A stretch of DNA of 64,000 bases from Polyangium jinanense (GCF_028435365.1 NZ_JAGTJJ010000017.1:1-64000), one strand, 5' to 3'; positions 15,475 through 24,797 are shown, counted from the stretch's first letter. The notes: a model not told the origin generated them from the letters alone. Numbers and translations are program-made.

Positions 15475-17766
15475 ATGACTGAGCTCGCGCTCATCCTCGG
15501 CATCAGCCTGCTCGGCATCGGGTTCGCGGGCTACCTCGCGCGCTGGGTGCTTGGTTGCCCTACGGGGGAGGGGGACATGCCGCGCGTGGCTGCTCGTATC
15601 CGCGCGGCTGCGGTGTTCTTCACGAAGCGGCTGCGCGGCACCATCCTCGCTGTCTCGGCTGTGCCTGGGGGCGGCATCTTCCTCGCTTATGGCCTTGCTC
15701 GGCAGAAGCCTGAGGCCCAGGCGTTCCCGCCGCTCGAGCTCGGGGCTTGGCTCACGCTTTCGTTCGCTCTCGGCGTCGGCTCGGCTGTTGCGGCTGCGCA
15801 GGTTGCTTCTTGGACTGCCGCGCGCGCGAACGTGCGTGCGGCGAGTGGTGCTCGGCGCTCGCTCGATCATGCGCTGCAGATCGCCATCCGCGGCGGCGCT
15901 GTCTCGGGGCTGTTTTCTGTCTCGCTCGGGCTTGTTGGGCTTGTCGGCCTCTTCGCTGCGGTCTTTGCGACGAAGGGCGGCTTCTCGGCTGAACCTGGCG
16001 CTGCGCTGAAGCTTGCTCCCTCGATCCCGCTCGTCATCGCTGGTTATGCGCTCGGCGGCGCGTTTGCTGCGCTCATCGCCGAGCTCGGCGGCGGCGCCTT
16101 TGCGAAGAGCGCGGACATGGGCGCCGACCTTGCTGGCAAAGAGCTCGGCTTGCCTGAGGACGATGCTCGCAACCCGGCCACGATCGCGGATCTTGCGGGC
16201 GACTGCGCGGGGGAGGGCGCGGGCAAGGCTGCGTCCGCGTTTGCTTCGACCGTGGCGGAGAACCTCGGCGCGATGCTGATTGGGGCTGCTGTCTTCCGCG
16301 GGAACGAGGGCATCCCGAGTGTGCTCTCGATCATGCTGTTTCCCGTGGTCACGCGCGCTTTCGGCGTGCTCGCCGCGATGTTCGGCGTGATGGTCGTGCG
16401 CACGGATGACCGCGAGGATCCGATGAATGCGCTCGCTCGGGGCTTGTTCGTGACGGCGCTGCTCGGCGCGGCGGGCACGGCGGGCGCGGCGAAGTGGCTG
16501 CTCGGCAAGCACTGGCTGCCGCTCTTCGGCGCGGCCGCCGTGGGCATGGCTGCTGGGATCCTCCTCCTCTTCGTGGCGCAGTACTACACGGAGAGCCGCT
16601 ACCGTCCCGTCCGTGAGATCGCCGAGGCCGCGCGCGTCGGCCCGCCGCTTGCGCTCCTCCGCGGGGCTTCGGTGGGCCTCGAGGGCGCGCTCGCTCCGCT
16701 CGTGATCCTCGGCGCGGCCGTGGCGTCGGCGCACGTGCTTGGCGCGCGCACCGGCCTTGAAGGCGGCGGCGCGCTCGGGATCGCGGTGGCCACGATGGGG
16801 CTGCTCGGCACGGCTGCTTACGCGCTCGCCATGGCCGGGTTCGCGCCGATCATCGACAGCGCGGGCGGGATCGTGGAGATGACGATCGGTCGCGAGCGCC
16901 CGGATGTTCGCGGGCGGACCGTGGTCCTCGACGCCGTTGGCAACACGGCGAAGGCGTTTGCCAGGGCGCACGCGGGCGCGGCGGCGCTCCTCGCGACCTC
17001 CATGCTCGTGTCGGTTTGGCTGGAGGAGGCCAAGCGACGGCTGCCTGCGGGCAAACCGGCTGCGGCGGCCGCGAATTCGCTCGCGGTGGGCCGGCCGGAG
17101 GTGTACCTCGGCGCGGCCGTCGGCATCGTCCTGGTCGTATGGTTTGCCTCGCGGTGTATCGGTGGCGTGTCACGCGCGGCCAGGCGTGTGCTCGATGAGG
17201 CGCGCCGGCAGATCAACGCGCCCTCGTCGCTCGGGACGAGCACGGCATGGACCCCGCCGCATCCGCGGGCGTCGCGGTCGAGCCAGTCCGCGGCGCCTGC
17301 CACGCGGGGTGGGCTTGTGGCGCCCGACCTGGACGCTTGCGTGGAGCTCGGCAGCCGCGCTGCGCTCGGCCATGCGATCACGCCGGCCCTGGTCGCCGCC
17401 TCGGTACCGATCGCGGTGGGACTGGGCTTGCGCTTCGCCGGAACGGAAGATAATCCTCTAGCCGTTGCCGACGCGGTCGCTGCCTTGATCCTGGCCGCGA
17501 CGATCGCAGGCGTCCTTGGCGCGCTCCTGCTCGGCAATGCGGGGGGCGCTTGGGACAATGCGAAGAAGTACATCGTGACCGGGGCGCACGGCGGGCGGTA
17601 CCTCGTCGACGAGACCGGCGCGCGGGTCGACAACCCGACGTACCTCGCGGCGGCCTGCGGTGACACGGTCGGCGATCCGCTGAAGGACGCCGCCGGGCCC
17701 GCGATCCACGTGCTCGTGAAAATGCTTCCCGTGGTCACGCTCGTCTTTTTGCCGTTCTTCGTCTAG
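15475..17766 (+). CDS. hppA: Membrane-bound pyrophosphatase, divergent H+-translocating type
   Basis: 763 aa from the ATG at 15475 (a GTG at 15433 would add 14 polar residues). It is a polytopic membrane protein of the pyrophosphate-driven cation-pump family. Conserved parts are GGGAFAKSADMGADLAGKE, IPEDD-type DDARNPATIAD, DSAGGIVEM, LDAVGNTAKAF and, near the end, NAGGAWDNAKKYI and GDTVGDPLKDAAGP. The DNVGDNVGDCAG segment of usual enzymes is shortened to DLAGDCAG, removing acidic residues that hold Mg-PPi. A lysine follows GNTA (about residue 493), a feature of K+-independent H+ pumps. The protein may be an altered or inactive member. It uses more GCT and CTT codons than its neighbours. Confidence 0.88.
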   Translation: MTELALILGISLLGIGFAGYLARWVLGCPTGEGDMPRVAARIRAAAVFFTKRLRGTILAVSAVPGGGIFLAYGLARQKPEAQAFPPLELGAWLTLSFALGVGSAVAAAQVASWTAARANVRAASGARRSLDHALQIAIRGGAVSGLFSVSLGLVGLVGLFAAVFATKGGFSAEPGAALKLAPSIPLVIAGYALGGAFAALIAELGGGAFAKSADMGADLAGKELGLPEDDARNPATIADLAGDCAGEGAGKAASAFASTVAENLGAMLIGAAVFRGNEGIPSVLSIMLFPVVTRAFGVLAAMFGVMVVRTDDREDPMNALARGLFVTALLGAAGTAGAAKWLLGKHWLPLFGAAAVGMAAGILLLFVAQYYTESRYRPVREIAEAARVGPPLALLRGASVGLEGALAPLVILGAAVASAHVLGARTGLEGGGALGIAVATMGLLGTAAYALAMAGFAPIIDSAGGIVEMTIGRERPDVRGRTVVLDAVGNTAKAFARAHAGAAALLATSMLVSVWLEEAKRRLPAGKPAAAAANSLAVGRPEVYLGAAVGIVLVVWFASRCIGGVSRAARRVLDEARRQINAPSSLGTSTAWTPPHPRASRSSQSAAPATRGGLVAPDLDACVELGSRAALGHAITPALVAASVPIAVGLGLRFAGTEDNPLAVADAVAALILAATIAGVLGALLLGNAGGAWDNAKKYIVTGAHGGRYLVDETGARVDNPTYLAAACGDTVGDPLKDAAGPAIHVLVKMLPVVTLVFLPFFV

Positions 17767-17838
17767 TCCGCGCCAGAAGGCGCGAAAACCACCCGATCGA
17801 CGCGCCCGCTCGCCGCGGGACAAACCCCCCATTCAAAC

Positions 17839-20800
17839 GTGCCGCCTCCGATCACCGACGCACTCTCCACCTTGAGCGACCGCGGGCTGCGCCGTTTGCT
17901 CGGCGCTCGCACGTTCCTACGCGGACTCGAATACTTCCGAAGGCGCGTCGTCGAGGACATCGACGTCCAGGAGATGAGCTCGAGCGGCGTCGTCCGCGCG
18001 AGCGACTCCGAGCCGTACCCGGTAAAGGTCGAGCTCACGCCGGACGGCATCAAGTCGTACTGCTCGTGCCCGACGTTCTCGAAGGGGGGCCAGCACTGCA
18101 AGCACGTCGCCGCCCTTCTCATCACGCTGCGGGATCAAGCCCGCGGCGCGCAGCCGAGGCCGGGCCCGCCCGCCCCGATGATGCCGCAGACGGCGCACGC
18201 CGGCGGCGATGCTTTGAAGCGCGTGCGAAGGCGCGATCGTCCGCGCGGCACGCAGCCGCCGCTCGGTAGCCCCGGCCCGGGCGCCCCGATGGGGCACATG
18301 GGCGCAAGCGAGAGGACCTCGATGGCCGCGATGGGACCGCCCGGCTCGTCCGTGATCACAGCGCCGCAGCAAGACGCGACGGCGAAACAAACCGGCATCG
18401 GCGCGTGGCTGCCGCCCGAGGGGCTCGGCGGCTCGCGGCGCGTGGAGTTCCGCCTGCACGTCCGCCAGGGCGCGCTCACGGTCACGGTGCTCGACGCCGA
18501 CGCGCGCGTGCCGATCCTGCCCTCGACGGCGCTCGCCTGGCAGGCGCTCTACCCGACGCCCGATCGCGACGCCCTGCGCCTCCTCGCCCGCTTCGAAAGC
18601 GGCAACCCGCGACACCCCGCGGTCGACGTGCGTGGCGAGGACGTGGCCGAGCTTCTGCCCTTGCTCGAAGGCCAGCGTGTGCTGCTCGAGCCCGCACTCA
18701 TGCAGCTCCGTTTCGCCGAGGAGCCTTTGCGCCCGCGCTTCGACCTCGAGACCGTCGGCGGTGACACGATCATCGTGAAGGCGAGCTTCGAGCGCCCGAC
18801 CGACAGGCGCCGCTTCTCACTGCTCCAGGGCGGCTGGTTCGAGGGTTGGCCCGGCTGGCACGTCGACACGCAGGAGGGCATCGCGCGGCGCCTCGACAAA
18901 CGCGTCTCGCCCGCCGCGATGCGCAGGCTCCTGCGCTCGCCCACGATCGGCGAGCCGATGCGTGACCTCGTGCGCCTGATCATGCAGGGCTTGCCGAAGG
19001 TCGCGCTCGAGGTCGGCGCGGAGCTGCCGGACCTCGCGCAGATCGCCGACGTCGTGGATCTGCCGCCGACGTTCCGCATGCGCGCCGGCGGTTCGCTCGT
19101 CGAGGCGCACGTGCAGCTCTACGCCGCGTATGGCGAGGAGGAAGTGCAGGTCCGCGCCGACGGCATCTCGCCGCCCGTGCTTGTGCAGCCGCCCGAGGAG
19201 GGCATGAAGCGCGCGCGGTGCGTGCGTGTCGACATCGCGGCGCAGCAGGAGGCGGCGGCGCGCTTGCTCGGCCTCGGCCTCAAGCCCGACGAGACGGGCC
19301 AGGAGTTCGTGGCGAATGGCGACGCGGCCATCCGCTTCTGGAGCGATGGCCTCGCGGAGCTGCCCGAGGACTGGGACCTCTTCGTCCCCGAGGATCTCGT
19401 CGACACGCAGGTGCGGCACAAGCCGCTCGGCGTCTTCGCGAAGGTCACGAGCGGCATGGACTGGCTCAACGTCAAGCTCACGTTCGAGAGCGAGGGCGTG
19501 GCCGTCGATCGCGACGAGCTCCGACGCTGTCTCACCGAGGGCAAGCGCTACGTGCGCCTCGAGGACGGCTCGTTCGCGCCGCTCGATCCGGACACGATCC
19601 GCGCCATGCTCGACCGCGAGATCGAGCTCATGACGGCGGCCGGTCGCACCGGAAAGCTCCCGCTCGCGCACGCGGGCCGTATCCAGGAGCTGCTCTCGCA
19701 GGTGAGCGGATCGAGCGTGGGCCAGGGCGCGCGCGAGCTCTTCCACAAGCTCTCCAGCATCGAGGAGATCGAGAGCACGAAGAAGCCCCGCGCGCTCAAG
19801 GCGACGCTGCGCCCCTACCAGGAGGCCGGCCTCTCGTGGCTCAAGTTCATCCACGACATCGGCTCCGGCGGCGTGCTCGCGGACGACATGGGCCTCGGCA
19901 AGACGGTGCAGACGATCGCCCTGCTCCTCAGCGTCAAGCAGGAGGAGAAGCACGTCAAAGCGCTGATCGTGGCCCCGACGAGCGTCGTGACGAACTGGGA
20001 GCGCGAGCTCGTCCGGTTCGCGCCGACGCTCAAGGTGGCGCTCTGGCACGGCGCGGATCGCAAGGACCAGATCGAGGAGGTCCAGGAGGCCGAGGTCATC
20101 ATCACGAGCTACGCGCTGCTCCGCCGCGACGAGGAGTTCCTCGCGAAGCTCGACCTCACCTACGCGATCCTCGACGAGGCGCAGCACATCAAGAACCCGC
20201 TGTCCGCGACCGCGGCCGCCGCGAAGCGCCTCAAGGCGCGCCGCAGGCTCGCGCTCACGGGCACGCCGATCGAGAACCGCCTCTCCGAGATCTGGTCGAT
20301 CTTCGACTTCGTCTCGCCGGGCCTGCTCGGCTCGCTCGACAAGTTCGAGGCGCGCCTGGCGCGCCCGATCGAGGCCGGCGACTACAAGGCCGCGCAGCGC
20401 CTGCGTTCGATCATCCACCCCTTCATCCTGCGCCGCACGAAGCAGGAGGTCGCCAAGGACCTGCCCGAGAAGATCGAGACCGATCAGATCTGCGATCTCA
20501 CGGGCGATCAGCGGTCGATCTACATGCAGGTGGCGCGCGAGGTGCGGGCCCAGGTGCTCGGCGAGGTGGAGCGTGTCGGCATCGCCAAGAGCCAGCTCCA
20601 GATCCTCGCGGGCCTCACGCGGCTGCGCCAGGCGGCCTGCGATCCGCGGCTCCTCGGCCTGCCGCGCGAGTTCTCGGACGAGGACTCGGGCAAGCTCGTG
20701 GCGCTGCGCGAGCTCATCGCGAACGCGGTCGAGGGCGGCCACAAGGTGCTCGTCTTCAGCCAGTTCGTGATGATGCTGAAGATCATCGAGCGGGCGATGA

Positions 20801-21198
20801 AGGAGGACGGCGTGGCCTACGAGTACCTCGACGGCGCGACGAAGGACCGCGCGGAGCGCGTGGAGCGCTTCCAGAACGATCCGACGGTGCCGGTCTTCCT
20901 GATCAGCCTGAAGGCCGGCGGAACGGGCCTCAACCTGACGGCGGCGGACACGGTCATCCACTTCGATCCGTGGTGGAACCCGGCCGTGGAGCAGCAGGCG
21001 ACGGATCGCGCGCACCGCATCGGACAAACCCGCGTCGTGACGGCGTACCGCCTCGTCGCGGAGGGGACGATCGAGGAGAAGATCCTGCAGCTCAAGGCGA
21101 AGAAGCGCGAGCTCGTGGCCTCGGTCCTCAGCGAGGATCAGGGCGGCGCGAAGAAGCTCACGAAGGCCGACGTGGAAGAGCTGTTCGCGGTGGATTGA
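17839..21198 (+). CDS. SNF2-family helicase with SWIM zinc finger
   Basis: 1119 aa. A SWIM zinc-binding motif near residues 74-92 (CSC ... CKH) is followed by a Pro/Gly-rich linker to about residue 200 and a large middle region. The SNF2 ATPase core then follows: Walker A-type DDMGLGKTVQT (about 684), DEAQ box ILDEAQHIKN (about 778), TGTPIENRLSEIW, and the C-terminal helicase lobe ending in HRIGQTRVVTAYRLV and EGTIEEKI. Such proteins move along double-stranded DNA or remodel nucleoprotein without strand separation. Bacterial SWIM/SNF2 proteins are common in myxobacteria but their jobs are mostly unknown. It starts with a GTG and no clear ribosome site. A terminator-like hairpin follows the stop. 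Confidence 0.93.
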   Translation: MPPPITDALSTLSDRGLRRLLGARTFLRGLEYFRRRVVEDIDVQEMSSSGVVRASDSEPYPVKVELTPDGIKSYCSCPTFSKGGQHCKHVAALLITLRDQARGAQPRPGPPAPMMPQTAHAGGDALKRVRRRDRPRGTQPPLGSPGPGAPMGHMGASERTSMAAMGPPGSSVITAPQQDATAKQTGIGAWLPPEGLGGSRRVEFRLHVRQGALTVTVLDADARVPILPSTALAWQALYPTPDRDALRLLARFESGNPRHPAVDVRGEDVAELLPLLEGQRVLLEPALMQLRFAEEPLRPRFDLETVGGDTIIVKASFERPTDRRRFSLLQGGWFEGWPGWHVDTQEGIARRLDKRVSPAAMRRLLRSPTIGEPMRDLVRLIMQGLPKVALEVGAELPDLAQIADVVDLPPTFRMRAGGSLVEAHVQLYAAYGEEEVQVRADGISPPVLVQPPEEGMKRARCVRVDIAAQQEAAARLLGLGLKPDETGQEFVANGDAAIRFWSDGLAELPEDWDLFVPEDLVDTQVRHKPLGVFAKVTSGMDWLNVKLTFESEGVAVDRDELRRCLTEGKRYVRLEDGSFAPLDPDTIRAMLDREIELMTAAGRTGKLPLAHAGRIQELLSQVSGSSVGQGARELFHKLSSIEEIESTKKPRALKATLRPYQEAGLSWLKFIHDIGSGGVLADDMGLGKTVQTIALLLSVKQEEKHVKALIVAPTSVVTNWERELVRFAPTLKVALWHGADRKDQIEEVQEAEVIITSYALLRRDEEFLAKLDLTYAILDEAQHIKNPLSATAAAAKRLKARRRLALTGTPIENRLSEIWSIFDFVSPGLLGSLDKFEARLARPIEAGDYKAAQRLRSIIHPFILRRTKQEVAKDLPEKIETDQICDLTGDQRSIYMQVAREVRAQVLGEVERVGIAKSQLQILAGLTRLRQAACDPRLLGLPREFSDEDSGKLVALRELIANAVEGGHKVLVFSQFVMMLKIIERAMKEDGVAYEYLDGATKDRAERVERFQNDPTVPVFLISLKAGGTGLNLTAADTVIHFDPWWNPAVEQQATDRAHRIGQTRVVTAYRLVAEGTIEEKILQLKAKKRELVASVLSEDQGGAKKLTKADVEELFAVD

Positions 21199-21231
21199 AC
21201 GCGGCCCTCGGGGGGAGGGCCGGGGGCAGGG

Positions 21232-21267
21232 AAGGGGCCCGCGCCGCGTCTTGCGGCCGCGGGCCTT
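21232..21267. terminator. Hairpin terminator between convergent genes
   Basis: GGCCCGCG (21236-21243) pairs with CGCGGGCC (21258-21265), and inner CCGC/GCGG extends it. A TTACTTCTT run follows on the plus strand. It lies between the helicase stop and the stop of the ExbD gene, so it could end transcription from the plus side; the minus side overlaps the ExbD stop. Confidence 0.6.
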
Positions 21268-21931
21268 ACTTCTTCCCGCTCAGGATCATGAGGTGGTACT
21301 TGCCGAACTCGCTCTGGCCGAGGGTGTAGAGCACCTCGATGAGCAGCCGGTAGGGCGTGGTCTTGTCGGCGACGATGCGCGCCTCGGACGTGGACGGGTC
21401 GAGGCCCTTCGCCGCGCGGACGGCCTTGTCGATCTCGCGCGCGTGCTGCAGCGAGTTCGCCAGCGGCACGATGTAGAGGTCGTTCGGGCCGCTGCGCTTG
21501 TGCTTGGCTTCGATGCCCGACTGCGCGAGCTGCTCGCGGCTCGGCAGCGTCACGACGGGGGTGGACTCTTCGCCGACCAGGATCTGCGTCTTCGAGACGA
21601 CCACGAGCACGCCCTCGTCGCTCGGCTCGCCGACCATCACGGATTGCGGCAGGCGCAGGTCGTCGGACTGCGGGATCGCGCCGGCCGACGAGGCGAGGCT
21701 CTTCAGCAAGAAGACCAGGATGATGGTCATCAGGTCGAGCATCGCCGTGATGTTGAGGAAGTCGATCTCGGGCTCGCGCGCGTTCTTGCGCTTCGCCTTT
21801 CGAAGGGCTGCCTTGTACTTGACGATGCTGCCCTTCTGGGCCTGCACGGGACGCGGGCGCGGGGCGGGACGGGGCGCGTTCGGGCCGCTGTCTTGCCCGG
21901 CTTCGGGCTCGAAGGTCTCGTCGATGTTCAT
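21266..21931 (-). CDS. ExbD/TolR-family protein (module 1, second)
   Basis: 221 aa. A long basic, Pro-rich N-terminal tail is followed by one membrane helix beginning INITAMLDLMTIILVFLLKS, with the proton-channel aspartate at residue 66. The C-terminal part is the small periplasmic domain of the family (VLVVVSKTQILVGEES ... RIVADKTTPYRLLIEVLYTLGQSEFGKYHLMI). ExbD proteins work with an ExbB/TolQ channel to turn the proton gradient into mechanical force. The start overlaps the stop of the upstream ExbD gene by 4 bp, so they are translationally coupled. It is the last gene of a three-gene minus-strand operon. Confidence 0.92.
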   Translation of the reverse strand: MNIDETFEPEAGQDSGPNAPRPAPRPRPVQAQKGSIVKYKAALRKAKRKNAREPEIDFLNITAMLDLMTIILVFLLKSLASSAGAIPQSDDLRLPQSVMVGEPSDEGVLVVVSKTQILVGEESTPVVTLPSREQLAQSGIEAKHKRSGPNDLYIVPLANSLQHAREIDKAVRAAKGLDPSTSEARIVADKTTPYRLLIEVLYTLGQSEFGKYHLMILSGKK

Positions 21932-22491
21932 CGCGCCACCCCGAAGTGCACGTCCGAGAAGAGCTCTTCTTCGCCGTCCTTCCGGAGCGCGTCCATCGTG
22001 TCGATGATCGTCCCGTACTCGACGCCCGGGTTCGCGGTGATGGTCACCTGGGTCTCCTCCTTGAACTCGGGGGCCGCGTTCTTGAGCCGCTTCGCGCAGC
22101 TCGTGACGGCGGAGAAGTCGTGCACGCCGCCCTCGCGCATCGGGATCGTGATGCCGGCGCCGATGCCCTGGCAGCCCGGGGCGACGTTGCCGCTCGAGGT
22201 CTTGAGCGAGATGCCCTGCGTCGTGATGAACGCCGAGAGGTTCAGCGCCTTCGTCGCCACGTCGCTCCGACCTTTGCCGCCGATCGCGGGCGGGGTCGTG
22301 TCGATCGAGGCGATGAAGGTGACCGAGACGCTGGCGAGCACGAACATCATCACGTTCGTGATGATGTCGAGGAAGGGCACGATGTTGAGCTCACCCGCCT
22401 CCTCGCCCGGCTCCGGATCTTTCGGCTGGGAAAGCCGCCGGATGCGCGATTTCTGCGAGGCGCTGAGCGGAGCGTCGTGGGTCTCGGCCAT
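21928..22491 (-). CDS. ExbD/TolR-family protein (module 1, first)
   Basis: 187 aa. The membrane helix carries LNIVPFLDIITNVMMFVLAS, with the key aspartate at residue 42, then a periplasmic domain that contains four cysteines or fewer and a short tail (VEYGTIIDTMDALRKDGEEELFSDVHFG). The N-terminus is a short cytoplasmic segment with charged residues. It overlaps the next ExbD gene by 4 bp and lies 10 bp downstream of the ExbB gene, so all three are one operon. Two different ExbD proteins per ExbB channel is the pattern of the AglRQS gliding motor; this similarity is structural, not proven. Confidence 0.92.
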   Translation of the reverse strand: MAETHDAPLSASQKSRIRRLSQPKDPEPGEEAGELNIVPFLDIITNVMMFVLASVSVTFIASIDTTPPAIGGKGRSDVATKALNLSAFITTQGISLKTSSGNVAPGCQGIGAGITIPMREGGVHDFSAVTSCAKRLKNAAPEFKEETQVTITANPGVEYGTIIDTMDALRKDGEEELFSDVHFGVAR

Positions 22492-22501
22492 GGGCGACGC
22501 T

Positions 22502-23173
22502 CTAGAAGTTCGGCTTGGCGATCGTCAGCAGGTTGAACACGCGCTCGGTGGTCGACTCCAGATCGTGCTGGATGTTCTTCGACCGCGTGTGGAGCAGGAC
22601 GTGCGCGATCATGCAGAGCACGGCGATGCCGAGGCCGAACGCCGTGTTGTACATGGCCTCCGCGATGCCGTTCGAGAGCATCTGCTGCTTGACGGCGGCG
22701 GAGAGGCCGGGGGCCGAGATCGAGGCGAAGGTCTTGATGAGACCGCTGACGGTGCCGATGAGGCCGATCAGCGTGGCGATGTTCGCGAGGGACCAGAGGA
22801 GCGCGACGCGCTTCTCGACGGCGGGCTTGAGCTCGGAGAGCTTCTCGCTGAGGGCGGCGTCGATCTCGTCGGCGCCTTTGCTTGCCTGCGTGAGGCCGGC
22901 CTTGACGAGCTGCAGGATCGGGTAATCGCCGGCGTCGCAGAGCTTGATGGCGCGGTCGATGTTGCCTGCGACCACGAGCTTCTTGATCTGGGCGAAGAAC
23001 TCCTTGGAGTTCACGCGGTAGCGATCGAGCTGGAAGTAGGCGCGCTCGATGATGACCGTCACCACGATCGCCGAGACGACGAGGTTCATCACGAGGAAGG
23101 TGGGGTTCTCCTTGATGGCCCCCCACATCCCGACCTCTCCTCCTTCGGACGCCAACATGAACAGGTGACGCAT
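22502..23173 (-). CDS. MotA/TolQ/ExbB proton-channel protein (module 1)
   Basis: 223 aa, three membrane helices of the family: one near residues 27-50, and two longer ones (ALLWSLANIATLIGLIGTVSGLIKTF and GIAEAMYNTAFGLGIAVLCMIAHVLLH). The conserved channel residues Thr in GLIGTVSG and the Ala/Gly-rich helix pair are present. With the two ExbD genes just downstream it should form a proton-driven stator complex in the inner membrane. The ATG at 23173 begins MRHLFMLASEGGEVGMWGAIKENP. It is divergent from the similar operon that starts at 23942, with 768 bp between. Confidence 0.93.
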   Translation of the reverse strand: MRHLFMLASEGGEVGMWGAIKENPTFLVMNLVVSAIVVTVIIERAYFQLDRYRVNSKEFFAQIKKLVVAGNIDRAIKLCDAGDYPILQLVKAGLTQASKGADEIDAALSEKLSELKPAVEKRVALLWSLANIATLIGLIGTVSGLIKTFASISAPGLSAAVKQQMLSNGIAEAMYNTAFGLGIAVLCMIAHVLLHTRSKNIQHDLESTTERVFNLLTIAKPNF

Positions 23174-23941
23174 CCTCGCAGTCCCTTTCTCCCTACCTAG
23201 TCACCAGAGCGCCACGAGCCGTGGTTATGCCCCATGCGCAAAAGTCGCGTTGGGGCGCGACTATAGCCGTCGCTCGATCTCCCAGGCAAGCGACAGACGG
23301 CGCGTGTGAGCGGAGCCCCCGCCGAAGCGAGACGTGGGCTGCTTGGGCTTTGTCCGATGAGGCTGGATCCTTCCAAGTTCGTGGCGAACGTGCGGTGTTT
23401 CCCGTGTAGCTCGCGCGATCTCGACCAAATGTTGCTTGACGAGAGAGGGTCTGAATCGCGAAGATGCCGGTCGCCTGGGCGATGAAGCTTCAACGTGGGC
23501 CGATTCGCGCTGGGTCGACGGAGACGACGATCCTTGGATACCGGCCATTTGCCCCGTTCGGATGCGGGCGGGTAGACTGGCCCCGGATCACGCGAGACCG
23601 TGCGCGAACACGGGATCTCGAGATCCATCCGGGATCACCGCTTACGAAGAGACCCGAGACGGAACGAAGCCAAACACCCTACTTGCGTTGGGGCGCGCGG
23701 CTCGGCTAGCGTCCTGGTTCGCTTGGATGCCTTGGCCGAAGTCGCACCCTCCCCAGCGATGCAACGAAGCGGAATTCAACGCGGAGAGCAACGAGCGGGG
23801 CGCGGGGCGCGAGGCCGCGACGGCCAGCGCGATCGCACGAAGACCGTCGCAGTAACTGCCGCATTCGATCCGGAATGGCTTTCATGTAGAGTGCGACACC
23901 TCGGCCCGAGCGGACGCGAGGCAAGCTGGAGGACCTGACAA
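23174..23941. other. 768-bp divergent intergenic region between two proton-channel operons
   Basis: No reading frame here looks coding: the frames have no homology I recognise and unusual amino-acid composition. The region must hold promoters for both operons. It contains a 14-bp perfect palindrome at 23613-23626 and a 13-bp direct repeat (GCGTTGGGGCGCG) at 23247-23259 and 23685-23697. GC content is visibly lower than in neighbouring genes. A small RNA is possible but I see no strong hairpin with a T run. Confidence 0.55.
23613..23626. promoter_or_regulatory. 14-bp palindrome, possible operator
   Basis: GGATCTCGAGATCC is a perfect inverted repeat in the divergent promoter region of the two ExbB/ExbD operons. 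It is the kind of site a dimeric regulator binds, but no regulator gene is nearby and the role is a guess. Confidence 0.3.
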
Positions 23942-24604
23942 ATGCACGCAGCGTACGAGCACTTCAAAGAAGGTGGATGGGGCATGTGGCCCATCTTGTT
24001 CTGGTCGATCCTCACGATCGGCATCATCGTGGAGCGCTCCATCTATCTGTTCGGCGCGTCGATCAACAAGGACGTCTTCCTCGCCACGATGCAGAAGTGC
24101 ATCCTCGCGGGTGACGTGGCCAAGGCCGTCAAGATGTGCTCCGCCGCCAACGCGCCGCTCGCCCGCATCGTGCAGGCTGGCCTCGTGAAGGTGAACCGTC
24201 CGGACGAGGAAGTTCAGGCTGCGATGGACGAGGCCGCGCTCCGCGAGCTTCCGCGCCTCAGCAAGAACACCGCGTACCTCGGCCTCCTCGCGAACCTCGC
24301 GATGCTCTCGGGCCTCCTCGGCACCGTGACGGGTCTCATCATGGCATTCGGCTCCGTCTCCGGTGAGTCGATCGATCCGAGCCAGAAGGCGCGCGTTCTC
24401 GCGGCAGGCATCTCGGAGGCCATGAACTGCACGGCGTTCGGCCTCGCCGTCGCGATCATCGCCCTCATCGGCTTCGCCATTCTCAACGGCAAGACGCAGC
24501 ACCTCGAGGACGACATCAACGAGGCGTCGGTCATGGTGCTGAACCTCGTCGTGACGAACCGCCAGAAGGTGAACGTCGCGGCCGTGGGCCAGGCGGCTGC
24601 CTGA
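23942..24604 (+). CDS. MotA/TolQ/ExbB proton-channel protein (module 2)
   Basis: 220 aa with three membrane helices: WGMWPILFWSILTIGIIVERSIYLF near the start, and NLAMLSGLLGTVTGLIMAFGSV and CTAFGLAVAIIALIGFAIL later. LLGTVTG holds the conserved threonine for the proton path. The cytoplasmic loop between helices 1 and 2 has the Cys-containing helical repeats of the family. The ATG at 23942 follows GGAGG at about 9 bases. The next genes are two ExbD-like proteins, so this is a second complete stator module, divergent from module 1. Confidence 0.93.
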   Translation: MHAAYEHFKEGGWGMWPILFWSILTIGIIVERSIYLFGASINKDVFLATMQKCILAGDVAKAVKMCSAANAPLARIVQAGLVKVNRPDEEVQAAMDEAALRELPRLSKNTAYLGLLANLAMLSGLLGTVTGLIMAFGSVSGESIDPSQKARVLAAGISEAMNCTAFGLAVAIIALIGFAILNGKTQHLEDDINEASVMVLNLVVTNRQKVNVAAVGQAAA

Positions 24605-24697
24605 AATCCACCTCCGGGGCGGCGCCTGCGCCCGCGCCGCCCCCGCCGTGATCTCGGGAGAAACTTTCACCCAGATCCGTTGTCGTACAAAGGGCAA

Positions 24698-24720
24698 TGC
24701 CCTGCCCACGAGGGCGGGCA
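24698..24720 (+). other. Hairpin between ExbB and ExbD genes
   Basis: TGCCCTGCCC (24698-24707), ACGA loop, GGGCGGGCA (24712-24720) form a stem in the 193-bp gap between ExbB and ExbD of module 2. There is no T run, so it may be an RNA processing or stability element that sets different levels of the two products. Confidence 0.35.
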
Positions 24721-24797
24721 ACGGTAGCGTGTAGGGGGCGCGTCATGCGTCCCCATCGCAGTACGCTCGCGAGAGCGAGCATCGCAGGAGGCAGCCC

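Noticed and set aside
15100..16971. Long minus-strand frame over the repeat and pyrophosphatase gene
   Set aside because: Low-complexity Arg/His/Glu-rich translation, no motif, and it crosses the repeat and the real membrane protein.
17773..17792. CGCGCC/GGCGCG hairpin after the pyrophosphatase as terminator
   Set aside because: It is followed by A residues rather than T on the plus strand, so it is not a normal terminator for that gene.
18817..21027. Minus-strand frame of 736 codons opposite the SNF2 helicase
   Set aside because: Arg/Glu/Leu-rich mirror of the helicase codons; the plus strand has intact helicase motifs.
23197..23628. Minus-strand frame of 143 codons in the divergent region
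   Set aside because: No ribosome site, no motif, composition unlike genes nearby.
23436..23855. Plus-strand frame of 139 codons in the divergent region
   Set aside because: Same reasons; it ends before the ExbB gene and has no homology I recognise.
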